DNA of 62,330 nucleotides, from positions 1 through 62,330 of the forward strand of contig JAJIYL010000062.1 of assembly GCA_020881195.1 (NCBI GenBank), read 5' to 3'. Below the pieces are notes generated by a model. That model saw only the letters and a list, made by a program, of their open reading frames with translations, was not told where the DNA came from and ran no database searches. Source of the stretch: Rickettsia endosymbiont of Pseudomimeciton antennatum (GTDB lineage: Bacteria > Pseudomonadota > Alphaproteobacteria > Rickettsiales > Rickettsiaceae). Positions 1 to 9,153 of this stretch are shown here, piece after piece. Each line of letters starts with the position of its first letter. Positions within the stretch are counted from its first letter, which is position 1. A program made the translations under genes and the position numbers.

Positions 1-172
1 GAAAAAAATAAGTAAATGTTAGAAATGCAATTAGCATAGGAATAAAAACAAATATAACGGCATTGCGTTTTCTAACAGATTCTTCACGATCTAAACGACT
101 CTCCTGTTCTTCATATGTTTCCCCTAATTCATTACGCCATACATCTTCTTGATCTGAATTATTTTCTAGCAT
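1..172 (-). CDS. Partial small membrane protein, unknown function
   Basis: The reading frame begins with ATG at 172 and runs off the left edge, so only 57 residues are visible. The start follows a GGAGGG ribosome binding site about six bases upstream. The first 38 or so residues are charged and rich in Glu, Asp and Arg, then a hydrophobic stretch (AVIFVFIPMLIAFLTF) looks like a membrane segment. This suggests a cytoplasmic acidic tail followed by a membrane anchor. I do not recognise the family. Product and length are unknown because the C-terminus is outside the window. Confidence 0.6.
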   Translation of the reverse strand, partial: MLENNSDQEDVWRNELGETYEEQESRLDREESVRKRNAVIFVFIPMLIAFLTFTYFF

Positions 173-495
173 CTTATACCCTCCATTTTCTAGTTTATGA
201 ATTTACAACGGCTTAGTAGTTAAACTACAAGAAATTGTATACAAATTTAATCTTTAGTTATATTAATTTAAATTGAATCTATTGTAAAGATTATTAGATT
301 TCTAGTTGGTAAAAAACTTCAACACCAGATAAGTGATTAGAAATTGCTTCGTCGGTTCACGCCTCCTTGCAATGACTTATAAAGTAATGCTATTCGGGTT
401 AGCTATAAAAATAATAAAAATATTTTTCACAAAACACTTAGCGTACATCATAATTAGTATATACTACAGAAACTTGATAAATCATATTAATTAGC
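173..495. other. Intergenic region with half of a dispersed palindrome
   Basis: No coding sequence is apparent. Positions 341-377 carry the right half of the dispersed repeat (ATTGCTTCGTCGG ... GCAATGAC), followed by the associated tail CGGGTTAGCTATA near 386-398. The remainder is AT-rich and separates two divergent genes, so it should hold both promoters; TATACT near 460 is a possible -10 for prs, with no convincing -35. Confidence 0.5.
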
Positions 496-1392
496 ATGAA
501 AATTCTTGCCGGTCTTAATCACAAAAAATTAGCTAGATATTTAGCTAATGAGCTAAATGGTCAATATGTGGAAACTTATATTACAACTTTTGATGATAGT
601 GAAACAAAAGTACAAATTCTTGAGGATGTGCAAGGGTGTGATGTTGTTATAGTACAATCTACTTCTAGACCGACCAATAACCACTTGATGGAACTTTTAT
701 TATTAGTCGATACGGTAAAAAGAGCAGGAGCTTCACAGGTGATTGCGGTTATACCCTATTTTGGCTATAGTCGCCAAGATCGTAGATATGATAGTTTTTC
801 TTCGGTTCCTGCCCGTCTGGTAGCCAATATGTTAGAAGTTGCCGGTGTTGATCGCATAATAACTGTCGATTTGCATTCACAGCAATTAGAGGGGTTCTTT
901 AAAATTGCCGTACAAAATCTTGAGCCAATAAGTTTGTTTGCTCCGATTATTGAAGCCTATAGTAATTCTATTATTGTCTCTCCAGATATTGGTGGTTTTG
1001 TACGTGTAGGTGCGGTTAACAAGATTTTTAACATAAATATGGCTGTTATTAATAAAAGTAGAGATAGCAATGACCAATGCCAAATGTCCGAAATAATAGG
1101 TAACGTTTCAGGCAAGCATTGTCTATTAATTGATGATATTGTTGATAGTGGTGAAACCATTTGTAAGGGAGCTAAGCTATTAATGGAAGTAGGTGCACTA
1201 TCTGTTAGTGCTTTTATAACTCACCCAGTGCTTTCTGGGTCGTCTAAAGAAAACATTGAAAATTCTGATATAATGAACGTCTATGTAACCGATACTATAG
1301 AAACTAGCGATTTACCTTCTAAATTTCATGTAATATCCGTTACTCCAATTATTGTAGCAGCATTACAAAAATCTGTAAGATTGAGGGTTTAG
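496..1392 (+). CDS. prs: Ribose-phosphate pyrophosphokinase (PRPP synthetase)
   Basis: Makes phosphoribosyl pyrophosphate from ribose 5-phosphate and ATP in the cytoplasm. The 298 residues are slightly shorter than the usual 310-315. Family landmarks are visible: YSRQDRR (about residues 95-101), DLHSQQLEGFF with the conserved His, VSPDIGGFVRVG, and the PRPP-binding loop LLIDDIVDSGET near residue 212. The region normally holding the flexible catalytic loop is recognisable but divergent (INKSRDSNDQC). It is followed after nine bases by alr, so the two are probably co-transcribed. Rickettsiae lack de novo purine synthesis, so the PRPP may serve salvage or other uses; that role is inference. Confidence 0.88.
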   Translation: MKILAGLNHKKLARYLANELNGQYVETYITTFDDSETKVQILEDVQGCDVVIVQSTSRPTNNHLMELLLLVDTVKRAGASQVIAVIPYFGYSRQDRRYDSFSSVPARLVANMLEVAGVDRIITVDLHSQQLEGFFKIAVQNLEPISLFAPIIEAYSNSIIVSPDIGGFVRVGAVNKIFNINMAVINKSRDSNDQCQMSEIIGNVSGKHCLLIDDIVDSGETICKGAKLLMEVGALSVSAFITHPVLSGSSKENIENSDIMNVYVTDTIETSDLPSKFHVISVTPIIVAALQKSVRLRV

Positions 1393-1401
1393 GATTTTAT
1401 T

Positions 1402-2502
1402 ATGCATAATGCTCGTTGTACACTTGAAATAGATTTAGCAAAAATTCGTGCTAATTATCGTATTATTTCTGAAATTTGCACAAATTCAGAAATTGCTGCT
1501 GTGGTAAAGGCTAACAGCTATGGACTTGGGGCTGATAGTATCGCACCAGCATTACAGATAGAGAATTGTCAGAATTTTTTTGTAAACTCAGTTAATGAGG
1601 GAGTAGAATTACGTAAAGTGTTAGGATCGAAATCTAATATTTTCGTGTTCCATGGTGTATTTTATAATGATGTTGAGGAATTTAGCAATAGTAACTTAAT
1701 TCCGGTGCTTAATAATTTACAACAAGTTGCAATTTGGCAAAAGTTTGCTGCTGTTAAACAACAAGCACTACGCTGTATAATCCATATCGATACCGGCATG
1801 AATCGTTTGGGAATGCTTGATATAGAGATGCAGCGTATCATAGACAATCCTGACCTATTAGCTGGTCTTGAATTACAATATATTATAAGTCATTTATCTG
1901 CCTCTGAAATAGCTGATAACCCTTATAATTTACAGCAATTAACAAAATTTAAACATTATTTAAAATATTTTCCAACAGCCAAAGCTAGTTTAGCTAATTC
2001 TAGTAGTATATTTCTGGGGAAAGAATATCATTTTGATTTAATACGTCCTGGTGCTGCATTATATGGACTTAATCCTTTGGGAAATGCCTCGAAAAATCCG
2101 ATGCATAATCCAATTAGGCTCACTGCCCCGATAATACAATTACGAGAATTACCACCAGAAAGTTACATTGGTTATAATATGACCTTTAAGACAAATCGTA
2201 ATAGACTGATTGCTACCTTGCCTCTTGGTTATGCTGATGGTTATTCTAGGGCTTTTAGCAATTGTGGAGAAGTTTGTGTTGGTTCCTACTTAGCTCCTGT
2301 AGTTGGCAGGGTGTCGATGGATTTAATTACCATTGATGTTACTGAACTACCACCAAACGAAGTCTTTTTAGGACAGCAAGTGGAGATTATAGGGGATTAT
2401 TGCACTCCAGATAAAATAGCTAATATAATAAACACCATTGGTTATGAAATTTTTACCATGCTTGGTGACAGATATAAGAGAGTATATAAAAATGATTCTT
2501 AA
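1402..2502 (+). CDS. alr: Alanine racemase
   Basis: PLP-dependent interconversion of L- and D-alanine for peptidoglycan. The 366 residues match the family length. [12 protein letters not shown] near residues 32-43 carries the PLP lysine; [11 protein letters not shown] and SLANSSS are typical of the TIM barrel; IGYNMTF carries the probable catalytic Tyr of the second domain; [13 protein letters not shown] is the C-terminal signature. The start is nine bases after prs, and the last 11 bases overlap mlaE, which argues for one transcript. Fits with murE, murF and mraY elsewhere in the window. Confidence 0.93.
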   Translation: MHNARCTLEIDLAKIRANYRIISEICTNSEIAAVVKANSYGLGADSIAPALQIENCQNFFVNSVNEGVELRKVLGSKSNIFVFHGVFYNDVEEFSNSNLIPVLNNLQQVAIWQKFAAVKQQALRCIIHIDTGMNRLGMLDIEMQRIIDNPDLLAGLELQYIISHLSASEIADNPYNLQQLTKFKHYLKYFPTAKASLANSSSIFLGKEYHFDLIRPGAALYGLNPLGNASKNPMHNPIRLTAPIIQLRELPPESYIGYNMTFKTNRNRLIATLPLGYADGYSRAFSNCGEVCVGSYLAPVVGRVSMDLITIDVTELPPNEVFLGQQVEIIGDYCTPDKIANIINTIGYEIFTMLGDRYKRVYKNDS

Positions 2503-3265
2503 TATAGTTAATTTATTCGGTAAACATACTATTGCTTTTGCTAGAACTATAGGTGCTTTTTCTCTATTTACTATTTCGGTAGTTACTAGTATTTTTAGGC
2601 GTCCCTTATATTGCAACTTGCTATTAAAACAGTTGTTATCTATAGGCTTCTACTCTCTACCAGTTGTCGCTATGACTACTTTTTTTTCCGGGGCTGTGCT
2701 TGCATTACAAAGTTACACAGGTTTTTCTCGTTTCTCGGCTGAAAGTTCAATAGCTACGGTGGTAGTTTTGTCAATAACTAGAGAACTTGGTCCAGTTCTG
2801 GCTGGTCTTATGGTGGCTGGTAGGGTTGGTGCATCAATTGCTGCGGAAATAGCTACTATGAGAGTGACGGAACAAATAGATGCACTTTATACTTTATCAA
2901 CTGATCCGATAAAATATTTAGTTCTGCCAAGAGTGCTGGCTGCAGTTATTACATTACCATGTTTAGTATTAATAGGTGATGTATTAGGAGTAATGGGTGG
3001 TTATTTGGTAAGTGTTTATAAGCTTGATTTTAATAGCTCTAGTTATATAGTAAATAGCTTTAAATTTTTACAATCAATCGATGTCATTTCTGGTTTGGTA
3101 AAAGCAGCAGTCTTTGGTTTTATTATTGCAATAATAAGTTGCTATAGTGGCTATTGCTCTGGAACAGGAGCAAAAGGAGTCGGAAATGCTACAACTTCGG
3201 CAGTAGTAAGTTCCTCAGTACTGATTTTAATTAGCAATTATTTGATAACAACATGTTTTTTTTAA
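2492..3265 (+). CDS. mlaE: MlaE-type lipid ABC transporter permease
   Basis: Inner-membrane permease of the Mla (YrbE) phospholipid trafficking system, working with the ATPase encoded next. I place the start at ATG 2492 (257 residues, close to the usual 260), overlapping the end of alr; an upstream in-frame ATG at 2438 would lie deep inside alr. Recognisable segments include [34 protein letters not shown] and [15 protein letters not shown], the conserved MlaE core with the EQIDAL motif, plus five or six hydrophobic segments. Four bases separate its stop from mlaF. Confidence 0.9.
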   Translation: MILNIVNLFGKHTIAFARTIGAFSLFTISVVTSIFRRPLYCNLLLKQLLSIGFYSLPVVAMTTFFSGAVLALQSYTGFSRFSAESSIATVVVLSITRELGPVLAGLMVAGRVGASIAAEIATMRVTEQIDALYTLSTDPIKYLVLPRVLAAVITLPCLVLIGDVLGVMGGYLVSVYKLDFNSSSYIVNSFKFLQSIDVISGLVKAAVFGFIIAIISCYSGYCSGTGAKGVGNATTSAVVSSSVLILISNYLITTCFF

Positions 3266-3269
3266 AGTT

Positions 3270-4031
3270 ATGAATAACCAATCAAAAATAAAAATACGTT
3301 CATTATATAAATCTTTTGGTAATCGAAAGGTACTTAATGGTATAGACTTAGACATAAAACAGGATAGTTCGATAGTAATCCTTGGTGGTTCAGGAACTGG
3401 TAAATCAGTGCTAATCAAGACGATAGTTGGATTAATACAACCTGATGAAGGTAGTATAGTTATTGATGGAGTAGAAACTGTCAATATCTCAAGTAAAGAT
3501 AGATTTAAAATGATGGAAACTATGGGCTTTCTATTCCAGGGTGGAGCACTTTTTGATTCTTTAACTGTTCAAGATAATATTACATTTTTTGCTGAAAAAT
3601 TGTATAAATTGTCTCCCAAAAATAAACAAGAATTAGCGGCATCTAAACTTAATTCGGTAGGTTTGTCTAGCAGAATACTCAATCTTTATCCATCTGAGCT
3701 TTCTGGTGGTATGCAAAAAAGAGTATCTTTAGCTAGGGCTATTTGCGGCAATCCTTTGGTTCTTTTTCTTGATGAACCAACTACCGGTCTTGACCCTATC
3801 ATGGCTAATGTTATTAATGAATTAATAATTAAAGTCCAAGAAGAGCTAAAAGCTACTACCATTACCATAACCCATGATATGAATAGTGCTTATATGATAG
3901 CTAAAGAGGTTGCTATGATTTATCAAGGAAAAATTTTATGGTTTGGTACAAAAGATGAGATAAAAAATAGTGATAACCCTTATTTACAACAATTTGTTAA
4001 TGGTTTAACTACTGGACCAATTGAGGTGTGA
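3270..4031 (+). CDS. mlaF: MlaF-type ABC transporter ATPase
   Basis: Cytoplasmic ATPase for MlaE. The 253 residues contain Walker A GGSGTGKS (about residues 36-43), the signature LSGGMQKRVSLARA, Walker B LVLFLDEPTTGLDP and the switch TITHDM. GMQKR is the form seen in Mla/Ttg2A ATPases. The stop TGA lies inside a GTGAACGTTCAC palindrome that begins a large inverted-repeat element, so the last codons may have been set by that insertion. No further mla genes follow here, so partner subunits must be elsewhere. Confidence 0.92.
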   Translation: MNNQSKIKIRSLYKSFGNRKVLNGIDLDIKQDSSIVILGGSGTGKSVLIKTIVGLIQPDEGSIVIDGVETVNISSKDRFKMMETMGFLFQGGALFDSLTVQDNITFFAEKLYKLSPKNKQELAASKLNSVGLSSRILNLYPSELSGGMQKRVSLARAICGNPLVLFLDEPTTGLDPIMANVINELIIKVQEELKATTITITHDMNSAYMIAKEVAMIYQGKILWFGTKDEIKNSDNPYLQQFVNGLTTGPIEV

Positions 4032-4258
4032 ACGTTCACGGAAAAAAAGTTAAAGTACAAGGTGTCTATTAGCGAGGAGCTACTTTAGTGGCGACGCGGT
4101 AATCCAAAAAATGATCAAGAATGAATTGCTTCATCGGCTCACGCCTTCTCTCAATGACGCTTGGCGAGCAGATTTTTTATTCATAATAAGAAAATAGCAA
4201 AAAAACCGTGAACGCTCACAGACGTTTTGTACTTTAACTTTTTTCCGTGAACGCTTAC
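4028..4258. repeat. Large inverted-repeat element, left of tRNA-Met
   Basis: Outer arms of about 34 bp (4028-4061 and 4225-4258) are near-perfect inverted repeats carrying GTGAACGTTCAC-like termini, then a run of A/T and AGTTAAAGTACAA. The interior is a degenerate copy of the dispersed palindrome (GCGAGGAGCTACTTTAGTGGCGAC and its counterpart). A second element with the same ends lies at 4472-4902. No ORF with coding character is inside. Confidence 0.75.
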
Positions 4259-4383
4259 CCTCGCTAATAGTGCCAGGCTACTTTAAATGCCATGCGTAAA
4301 TTTAAATTTTGTTCACATATCCTAATATATATATTTATTAGACAGAAATCTTTGGACTACACTTTGTAATCCTTAAAGTTAGT

Positions 4384-4460
4384 TGGTAGCGAGGGAGGGA
4401 TTTGAACCCCCGACACGCGGATTATGATTCCGCTGCTCTAACCAACTGAGCTACCCCGCC
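4384..4460 (-). tRNA. tRNA-Met (CAT anticodon), elongator type
   Basis: Read on the minus strand, the 77 bases fold into a standard cloverleaf: acceptor GGCGGGG/CCTCGCT (two G-U pairs), D arm GCTC/GAGC, anticodon stem GCGGA/TCCGC with loop ATCATAA, T arm GGGGG/CCCTC with TTCAAAT, discriminator A and an encoded CCA. Acceptor and anticodon arm resemble elongator tRNA-Met of Alphaproteobacteria; a CAT tRNA-Ile2 needing lysidine is the alternative but fits less well. It sits between two large inverted-repeat elements. Confidence 0.93.
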
Positions 4461-4471
4461 ATGATAGAAAG

Positions 4472-4902
4472 GTGAGAGTTCACGGAAAAAAGTTAAAGTA
4501 CAAAACGTCGTTGCGAGAAGGCGTAAGCCAAGAAGCAATCCATAAAATTAGTATAAACCTGGATTGCTTCGTTGCTATACTCAAATGATTTGGAGAATTG
4601 GAACGTAAAACAAGGGGTGAGCGAGCGGAACGTACAACTAGTACGTGAACACGCGGAAACCCCGAAGTTTTGCGGAGCCAATTCTTCAAAGCAGAAGAGT
4701 ATACTAAAGTAGCTTCTCGCAATGACATATATGCAGCCCAAACGTCATGGCTCAGAGGCGTGAAGCCCGAACGAAGCAATCCATTCCTGATCATTCTTTG
4801 GATTGCCGCGTCACCGCAAAGCGGCTCTTCCCTAATAGATGCTTGGCGAGCAGATTTTTTATTTATCATAAGAAAATAGCAAAAAAACCGTGAACGCTCA
4901 CT
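4472..4902. repeat. Composite inverted-repeat element, right of tRNA-Met
   Basis: Begins with GTGAGAGTTCACGG plus the same A-rich arm as the element at 4028 and ends with CCGTGAACGCTCACT. Inside are two dispersed-palindrome units (about 4510-4740 and 4750-4830). The first is interrupted by the 126-bp RPE at 4578-4703. An open frame across it on either strand is a by-product of the repeat and has no protein-like features. Confidence 0.7.
4578..4703 (+). repeat. RPE copy nested inside a dispersed palindrome
   Basis: Starts TACTCAAATGATTTGG and ends AAAGCAGAAGAGTATA, the same element found in frame in four coding positions. Removing it restores GTTGC-TA-CTAAAGTAGC, which matches uninterrupted repeat copies such as the one near 10,960. 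TA is present on both sides, consistent with a 2-bp TA target duplication. Confidence 0.8.
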
Positions 4903-4931
4903 GAATATAAGCAGTTTCTTACAGAAGAACT

Positions 4932-5408
4932 TTAACGTTTAGAAAATTGTGTACTTTTTCTAGCCTTATGCTTACCATATTTTTTCCGCTCTACAACTCT
5001 TGAGTCTCTGGTTAAGAAACCAGATTTGCGCAAAATACTGTGAAATTCTGGGGCGATTTTAGCAAGAGCTCTAGCAATACCATGTAATACAGCCCCCATT
5101 TGTCCTGACATTCCACCACCTTTGACAGTACATATTACATCATACTGCCCGGAAGTTTTGGTTACAACAAATGTCTGTAAGAGAGATTTGGTATGAGATT
5201 CACGAGTAAAATATTGTTCCACGTCTTTTCTGTTAACAATTACCTTACCGCTACCACTCTTTAACCAGACTCTAGCAATTGCATTCTTTCTTCTGCCAGT
5301 ACCATAAACTTTGTTATCACTGTTTTCTGCAGACGTTTTTTGCTTAACTAATTTACTTTGAATTGTAACGCTCTTGGTATTTTCGCTTTGAACCTTCAAT
5401 GTTGTCAT
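4932..5408 (-). CDS. rpsI: 30S ribosomal protein S9
   Basis: Small-subunit protein whose C-terminal tail reaches the P site. The last residues [11 protein letters not shown] match the conserved tail, and [15 protein letters not shown] begins the S9 core. I take ATG 5408 as start (158 residues); a GTG two codons earlier is also open. About 35 residues precede the core, rich in Ser, Lys and Thr, longer than in E. coli S9. Five bases separate it from rplM, the standard rplM-rpsI operon. Confidence 0.95.
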   Translation of the reverse strand: MTTLKVQSENTKSVTIQSKLVKQKTSAENSDNKVYGTGRRKNAIARVWLKSGSGKVIVNRKDVEQYFTRESHTKSLLQTFVVTKTSGQYDVICTVKGGGMSGQMGAVLHGIARALAKIAPEFHSILRKSGFLTRDSRVVERKKYGKHKARKSTQFSKR

Positions 5409-5413
5409 ATTCA

Positions 5414-5881
5414 CTATTTTTTATTCTTTGTATTTTTGCTTGCAAAATCATAAATCTCTGGCTGTTGAGCTTTATGTGGGTGTTCATTCTCTGCGTAAAC
5501 ATATAGATTACCCATCTGCTTTGACCCCAGAACATTTCTTGTAATCATTCTTTTCACAGAGAGTTTAACGACACGTTCAGGGTACTTACCAGCCAGAATT
5601 TTTCCAGCAGTTGTATCTTTTATTCCACCCGGAAACCCGGTATGACGATAATAAATTTTACCATCTTTAAGAGCTGATTTTTTACCTGTCAAACAAATAT
5701 GTTTGGCATTAGTTATTATTACATAATCCCCACAATCTAAATGAGGGGTAAAAGAAGGCTTATGTTTACCGCGTAAGATTTTAGCTACTTCACTAGCAAG
5801 CCTGCCTAATACAAGGTCTTTAGCATCTATAACCCACCATTTTTTTTGAATTTGTGATGGTTTTGCAGAATAAGTTTTCAC
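5414..5881 (-). CDS. rplM: 50S ribosomal protein L13
   Basis: Large-subunit assembly protein, first gene of the rplM-rpsI operon. The 155 residues include [40 protein letters not shown] and [18 protein letters not shown], all characteristic. The only reasonable start is GTG at 5881, as the protein begins directly with [15 protein letters not shown] and no upstream ATG in frame is plausible. The C-terminal tail ends in a Lys/Asn-rich run. Confidence 0.96.
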   Translation of the reverse strand: MKTYSAKPSQIQKKWWVIDAKDLVLGRLASEVAKILRGKHKPSFTPHLDCGDYVIITNAKHICLTGKKSALKDGKIYYRHTGFPGGIKDTTAGKILAGKYPERVVKLSVKRMITRNVLGSKQMGNLYVYAENEHPHKAQQPEIYDFASKNTKNKK

Positions 5882-6038
5882 GTTATATATCTTTATTAAT
5901 TAGAATTATACTTGGAAATAGCACAAAAACTGCTGTTGCCACTCCTCAATCTGAGCTATATTAAATAGCATTATAATTAGTGTTTTGTCAAGATAAATGT
6001 ACAATATATTAAATATATACCATAATATAGTCTCTTGA

Positions 6039-7283
6039 CTAATCTACCAACATAATTTTTTTATCAGTAATAACATACATAGCACCACAACAGGTTTTGC
6101 CCTGATATTCAATATCTTTAATAATTTTACTAATCACCGGGATGGTGCTTAAATTACCATTAATATCTGATTGGAAACTATATAATTCACCTTTAGTAGA
6201 GATAATATTTAAGTTCCAATCTTTTTCCTCAGTTGTTTTACCAATTATCGGGGCTAAAAATGATGAAGCTTTAACTTTCTTGACATCTTTCCCATCGTTT
6301 AGATCTGCTACAAACTTAACTTTACCAAATTCAGTGCTTATGGCAGCCACTTGTCCAGCATTATTGGTTATAAATAAACTATTGCCAGCTAAAGACATTG
6401 ATTGTACATCATAAGCTTTAGTTTGCCAGAGGATATTACCTGTCATAATGTCTAGCTTTATTAGCTTGCCAGTACTATTAGCTATGTATATGTGAGAATT
6501 ATTGATAACAGGTTTGCATAATATAAAAGCTGCCTCAAAATTTGGTAAACCTATTTCTTGCTTGCTAGATAAATCGTTAGTCCATAAAATTTTACCACTA
6601 TTAGCTTCTAGAGCAAGAATTTGCCCTGAATTATAGTTTATTATCACATAACCATTTTGTACTATTGGAGCAACATGATAACTTGATGACAGAGTTTCAA
6701 TTATACCTTCATGTTGCCAAACAAAATTTAATTTCTTAATATTAATCGCTAATATTTGATTAGTTACTGTTTGAACTATAATAGTATGATCATTAATTAA
6801 TACCGGTTTTATTTTGGTAATATCAGGCAGCTCTTTTCTGATGATTTCATGCCCTGATTTACTATCTAAAACTACCAAAAATCTTGAACCATAGGTAACG
6901 TATAGTTTATCATTATGGTGTAAGATCCCACCACCAGAATAATAGTCACTTTTGTTAGTGCTTATATTATATGACCACATAATAGATTTGTCTTTCATAG
7001 AAAAGGCAGAAACATTACCTTTACTATCGATGGTATAGACAACAGCTTTTTTAAAGATTGGTTCGGCTATTATTTTATGTTGTGTAATAGTATATTCTTT
7101 ATTTCGAAGCATTTCAGGGCTAAATATATTTGTCTTTACCGTAGAATCTATTTGAATTGCTTCGTTACTTTCTACAGATAATCTAGGAGTTAATTCTACA
7201 ATATTTTTAATTTTTGTAGCTCCAAGACCACAAGAAGTTAGAATAAAAGGTAGTAAGAAAATAATTAATCGTTGTTTTATCAT
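6039..7283 (-). CDS. bamB: BamB-like outer-membrane assembly lipoprotein
   Basis: Beta-propeller lipoprotein of the BAM complex. The N-terminus MIKQRLIIFLLPFILTSC is a lipoprotein signal with the acylated Cys at residue 18. At least five propeller blades of the PQQ-like pattern are visible, for example NGNVSAF-type strands followed by W: KDKSIMWSYNIS, NSGKILWTNDLSS, MTGNILWQTKAYD. At 414 residues it is close to E. coli BamB (392). It is third in a minus-strand run cpoB-yfgM-bamB with 15 bases to yfgM; the yfgM-bamB adjacency is also seen in E. coli and supports the call. Confidence 0.87.
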   Translation of the reverse strand: MIKQRLIIFLLPFILTSCGLGATKIKNIVELTPRLSVESNEAIQIDSTVKTNIFSPEMLRNKEYTITQHKIIAEPIFKKAVVYTIDSKGNVSAFSMKDKSIMWSYNISTNKSDYYSGGGILHHNDKLYVTYGSRFLVVLDSKSGHEIIRKELPDITKIKPVLINDHTIIVQTVTNQILAINIKKLNFVWQHEGIIETLSSSYHVAPIVQNGYVIINYNSGQILALEANSGKILWTNDLSSKQEIGLPNFEAAFILCKPVINNSHIYIANSTGKLIKLDIMTGNILWQTKAYDVQSMSLAGNSLFITNNAGQVAAISTEFGKVKFVADLNDGKDVKKVKASSFLAPIIGKTTEEKDWNLNIISTKGELYSFQSDINGNLSTIPVISKIIKDIEYQGKTCCGAMYVITDKKIMLVD

Positions 7284-7298
7284 AATTTAGACCTTGTA

Positions 7299-7952
7299 TT
7301 ATTGTAAGTTTAAAAGCAAAGCTTTAGCCTGCTCTTTAACTACTTGAGTTGTACTTTCTAGTGAGAGCAGTTTTTTCAAAGTATTTTCTGCTAAATCTTT
7401 TGAGTTGTTTTTAATATACCAAGTTGCTTTGATAATATTTGCTGTACCAAAGAATGGTTTATTTTCATCATCAAAATAATTTAAATATTTCTCGATTTCA
7501 TTAATGTTTATATCAGATAAATTTGGGTCGTCTATCATTAAACTCAACCAAAGTAAACGGGCGTACGCACTTGTTAATTCGTCATAATTATTATCATCGA
7601 TAACTTTTTTTAGTAAAGCTTTGGCTTCGATAAAATCTCCTTGGTGTATTTTGATACTAACTTGCTCAATAGCAGCTAAGCCCTCTACTTTATTATTACT
7701 TGTTGTCATTAAATTATCCAAAGATTTTATAGCAAGATCTTTATTATCATTAATAAGTGCAATAGATTTAACTAAAATATCACCTGTCTTTTGATTATTC
7801 TCTATTTCCTTTCCATCACGCCAGTTATTTATTAACATAAATAATATCACTATAAGTGTAAGGATTATAATTATAGGAAGAAATTTTTTAAAGTAATAAA
7901 GTTTCTTTTCTTCATTTTTATCACTTAAAACTTCTTGTAAAATGTCTGTCAT
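7299..7952 (-). CDS. YfgM-like membrane-anchored TPR protein
   Basis: The 217 residues start with a short charged cytoplasmic segment, a strong transmembrane helix (FLPIIIILTLIVILFMLI, about residues 24-41), then a helical domain with TPR-like character (EGLAAIEQVSIKIHQGDF, LAENTLKKLL). This matches the YfgM layout, an envelope chaperone partner linked to SecYEG in E. coli; a Rickettsia-specific domain-of-unknown-function label is equally possible. Position directly upstream of bamB supports YfgM. Confidence 0.72.
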   Translation of the reverse strand: MTDILQEVLSDKNEEKKLYYFKKFLPIIIILTLIVILFMLINNWRDGKEIENNQKTGDILVKSIALINDNKDLAIKSLDNLMTTSNNKVEGLAAIEQVSIKIHQGDFIEAKALLKKVIDDNNYDELTSAYARLLWLSLMIDDPNLSDININEIEKYLNYFDDENKPFFGTANIIKATWYIKNNSKDLAENTLKKLLSLESTTQVVKEQAKALLLNLQ

Positions 7953-7986
7953 GATTATTTACCAATTATTATTCACCTGTTTGTTC

Positions 7987-8742
7987 CTAACGCTTACAAG
8001 CAAATTTAGTTCTTGCATCCTTAGCCCTTTTTATTGATGTAGCTGATCTATTCGGAAACTCTGTTTCAAGTTTATCCAAAATAGAGCATGCTTCTTGTAT
8101 TTTTTTTAGCTCTCCAAGAGATAATGCTAATTTTAGCAATGAGTCAGAAGCTTTGCTTCCTTTTGGTGATTGTTTGTAACCTTTTAAATAATTTATCGCC
8201 GCTTTATCAAACATATTACGTCTAAAAAAAGACTCTCCATACCAAAAATAAGCATTACTTAACAAAGGACTATTAGAATAATTTTTTAAGAAATTTGCAA
8301 ATTTTTCTTCAGCATCTGTTAATTTATTATCTTTTAAAGAAGCAAGTGCTAAGTCATAAAGCTGTTTATCTTTTGGCATCCCCGAAATAGGTTTTACAAT
8401 ATCATACGACACAACTTCTTTTTCTACTTTTTTAGTAGATGGTATGTCAAAAACATCGCTTTCCATAGAATCATCTACTAAGTTTTTTGCTGTAGCACTA
8501 GTATCTTGGGGGCTTATTACCTCTTGTTTTGTAGAGTTTAAAAATTTCTCTAATTTAGCAATAGTATGTTCTATTATTTCAATTCTGCCGAGTAAATGTT
8601 GATTTTCTTTTTCCAAAACATCTAATCTTTCCGTACAATCATTAGATGCGTCAAATTTCAAACTTTTTCTAGTAATTTGATTTTCAGCCAATGCTTGCGT
8701 AGCAATCAAAATAATTAGTAAATATATAGAAATTATTTTCAT
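7987..8742 (-). CDS. cpoB: CpoB/YbgF, Tol-Pal associated periplasmic protein
   Basis: Periplasmic protein coordinating peptidoglycan synthesis and outer-membrane constriction with Tol-Pal. The N-terminus is a cleavable signal ending TQALA. Residues about 40-70 form a coiled coil (LDVLEKENQHLLGRIEIIEH), followed by a low-complexity linker and a C-terminal TPR domain from about residue 125: YDLALASLKDNKLTDAEEKF, LLSNAYFWYGESFFRRNMFD, KASDSLLKLALSLGEL. Layout and length (251) match the family. First gene of the cpoB-yfgM-bamB run. Confidence 0.88.
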   Translation of the reverse strand: MKIISIYLLIILIATQALAENQITRKSLKFDASNDCTERLDVLEKENQHLLGRIEIIEHTIAKLEKFLNSTKQEVISPQDTSATAKNLVDDSMESDVFDIPSTKKVEKEVVSYDIVKPISGMPKDKQLYDLALASLKDNKLTDAEEKFANFLKNYSNSPLLSNAYFWYGESFFRRNMFDKAAINYLKGYKQSPKGSKASDSLLKLALSLGELKKIQEACSILDKLETEFPNRSATSIKRAKDARTKFACKR

Positions 8743-8860
8743 ACATTAATATTTGATTTAAAGGTTATAAAACCAGCTGAGTATACTAGAATTTTTATAG
8801 TAATCTATAACTTTTCAGTTCAGCTTGATTTTTTATAACTAAGGCTAACATTACACCAAA

Positions 8861-8932
8861 TTCAGTTATATTTATAAATATAGCAGATTTTTATGCTCCA
8901 CTAATAGCTGTTTTCATTATTTTTTGCAGTAT
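8861..8932. repeat. Dispersed repeat copy 1 (CTAATAGCTGTTTTCATT family)
   Basis: About 70 bp, from TTCAGTTATATTTATAAATA through CCACTAATAGCTGTTTTCA (with CTCC here) to TTTTTTGCAGTAT. Two further copies are at 24883-24968 and 62011-62104. It lies in the 410-bp gap between cpoB and mrp (8743-9153), which otherwise holds the palindrome at 8930 and presumably the divergent promoters. Confidence 0.65.
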
Positions 8933-9036
8933 AGTCAATTGATGAGAAGTTGGTGACGTCGTCACTCGTCGCTCGCCTATTACTTATAGGCGTCACTCCA
9001 TCGCTCCTAGCCCCAAATTCTCCTGAATTGACTATA
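8930..9036. repeat. Palindromic element E with locus-specific arms
   Basis: Outer arms TATAGTCAATT (8930-8940) and AATTGACTATA (9026-9036) are exact inverted repeats. Inside, GAGAAGTTGG and CCAAATTCTCC continue the pairing, and the centre ATAGGCG/CGCCTAT is self-complementary. The overall plan resembles the palindromes at 12017, 13296, 18079 and 53042, but the core differs. Confidence 0.65.
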
Positions 9037-9153
9037 TAGCTAATCCGGGAAAGTTATAGGAGAATAGACAAGGTGTATATAATAGATTATAAAGAAATGA
9101 GATATTTAACAAATTAAAATATATTTTTATAATGAAAGCATAAAGCCAAGATA

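Noticed and set aside
2438..2491. Earlier start for mlaE at 2438
   Set aside because: It would lie 65 bases inside alr and add 18 residues that do not look like the MlaE N-terminus.
4480..4879. Open frames on both strands across the repeat right of tRNA-Met
   Set aside because: They run through a dispersed palindrome and the nested RPE; the long palindromes lack stops in several frames. No protein-like composition or ribosome site.
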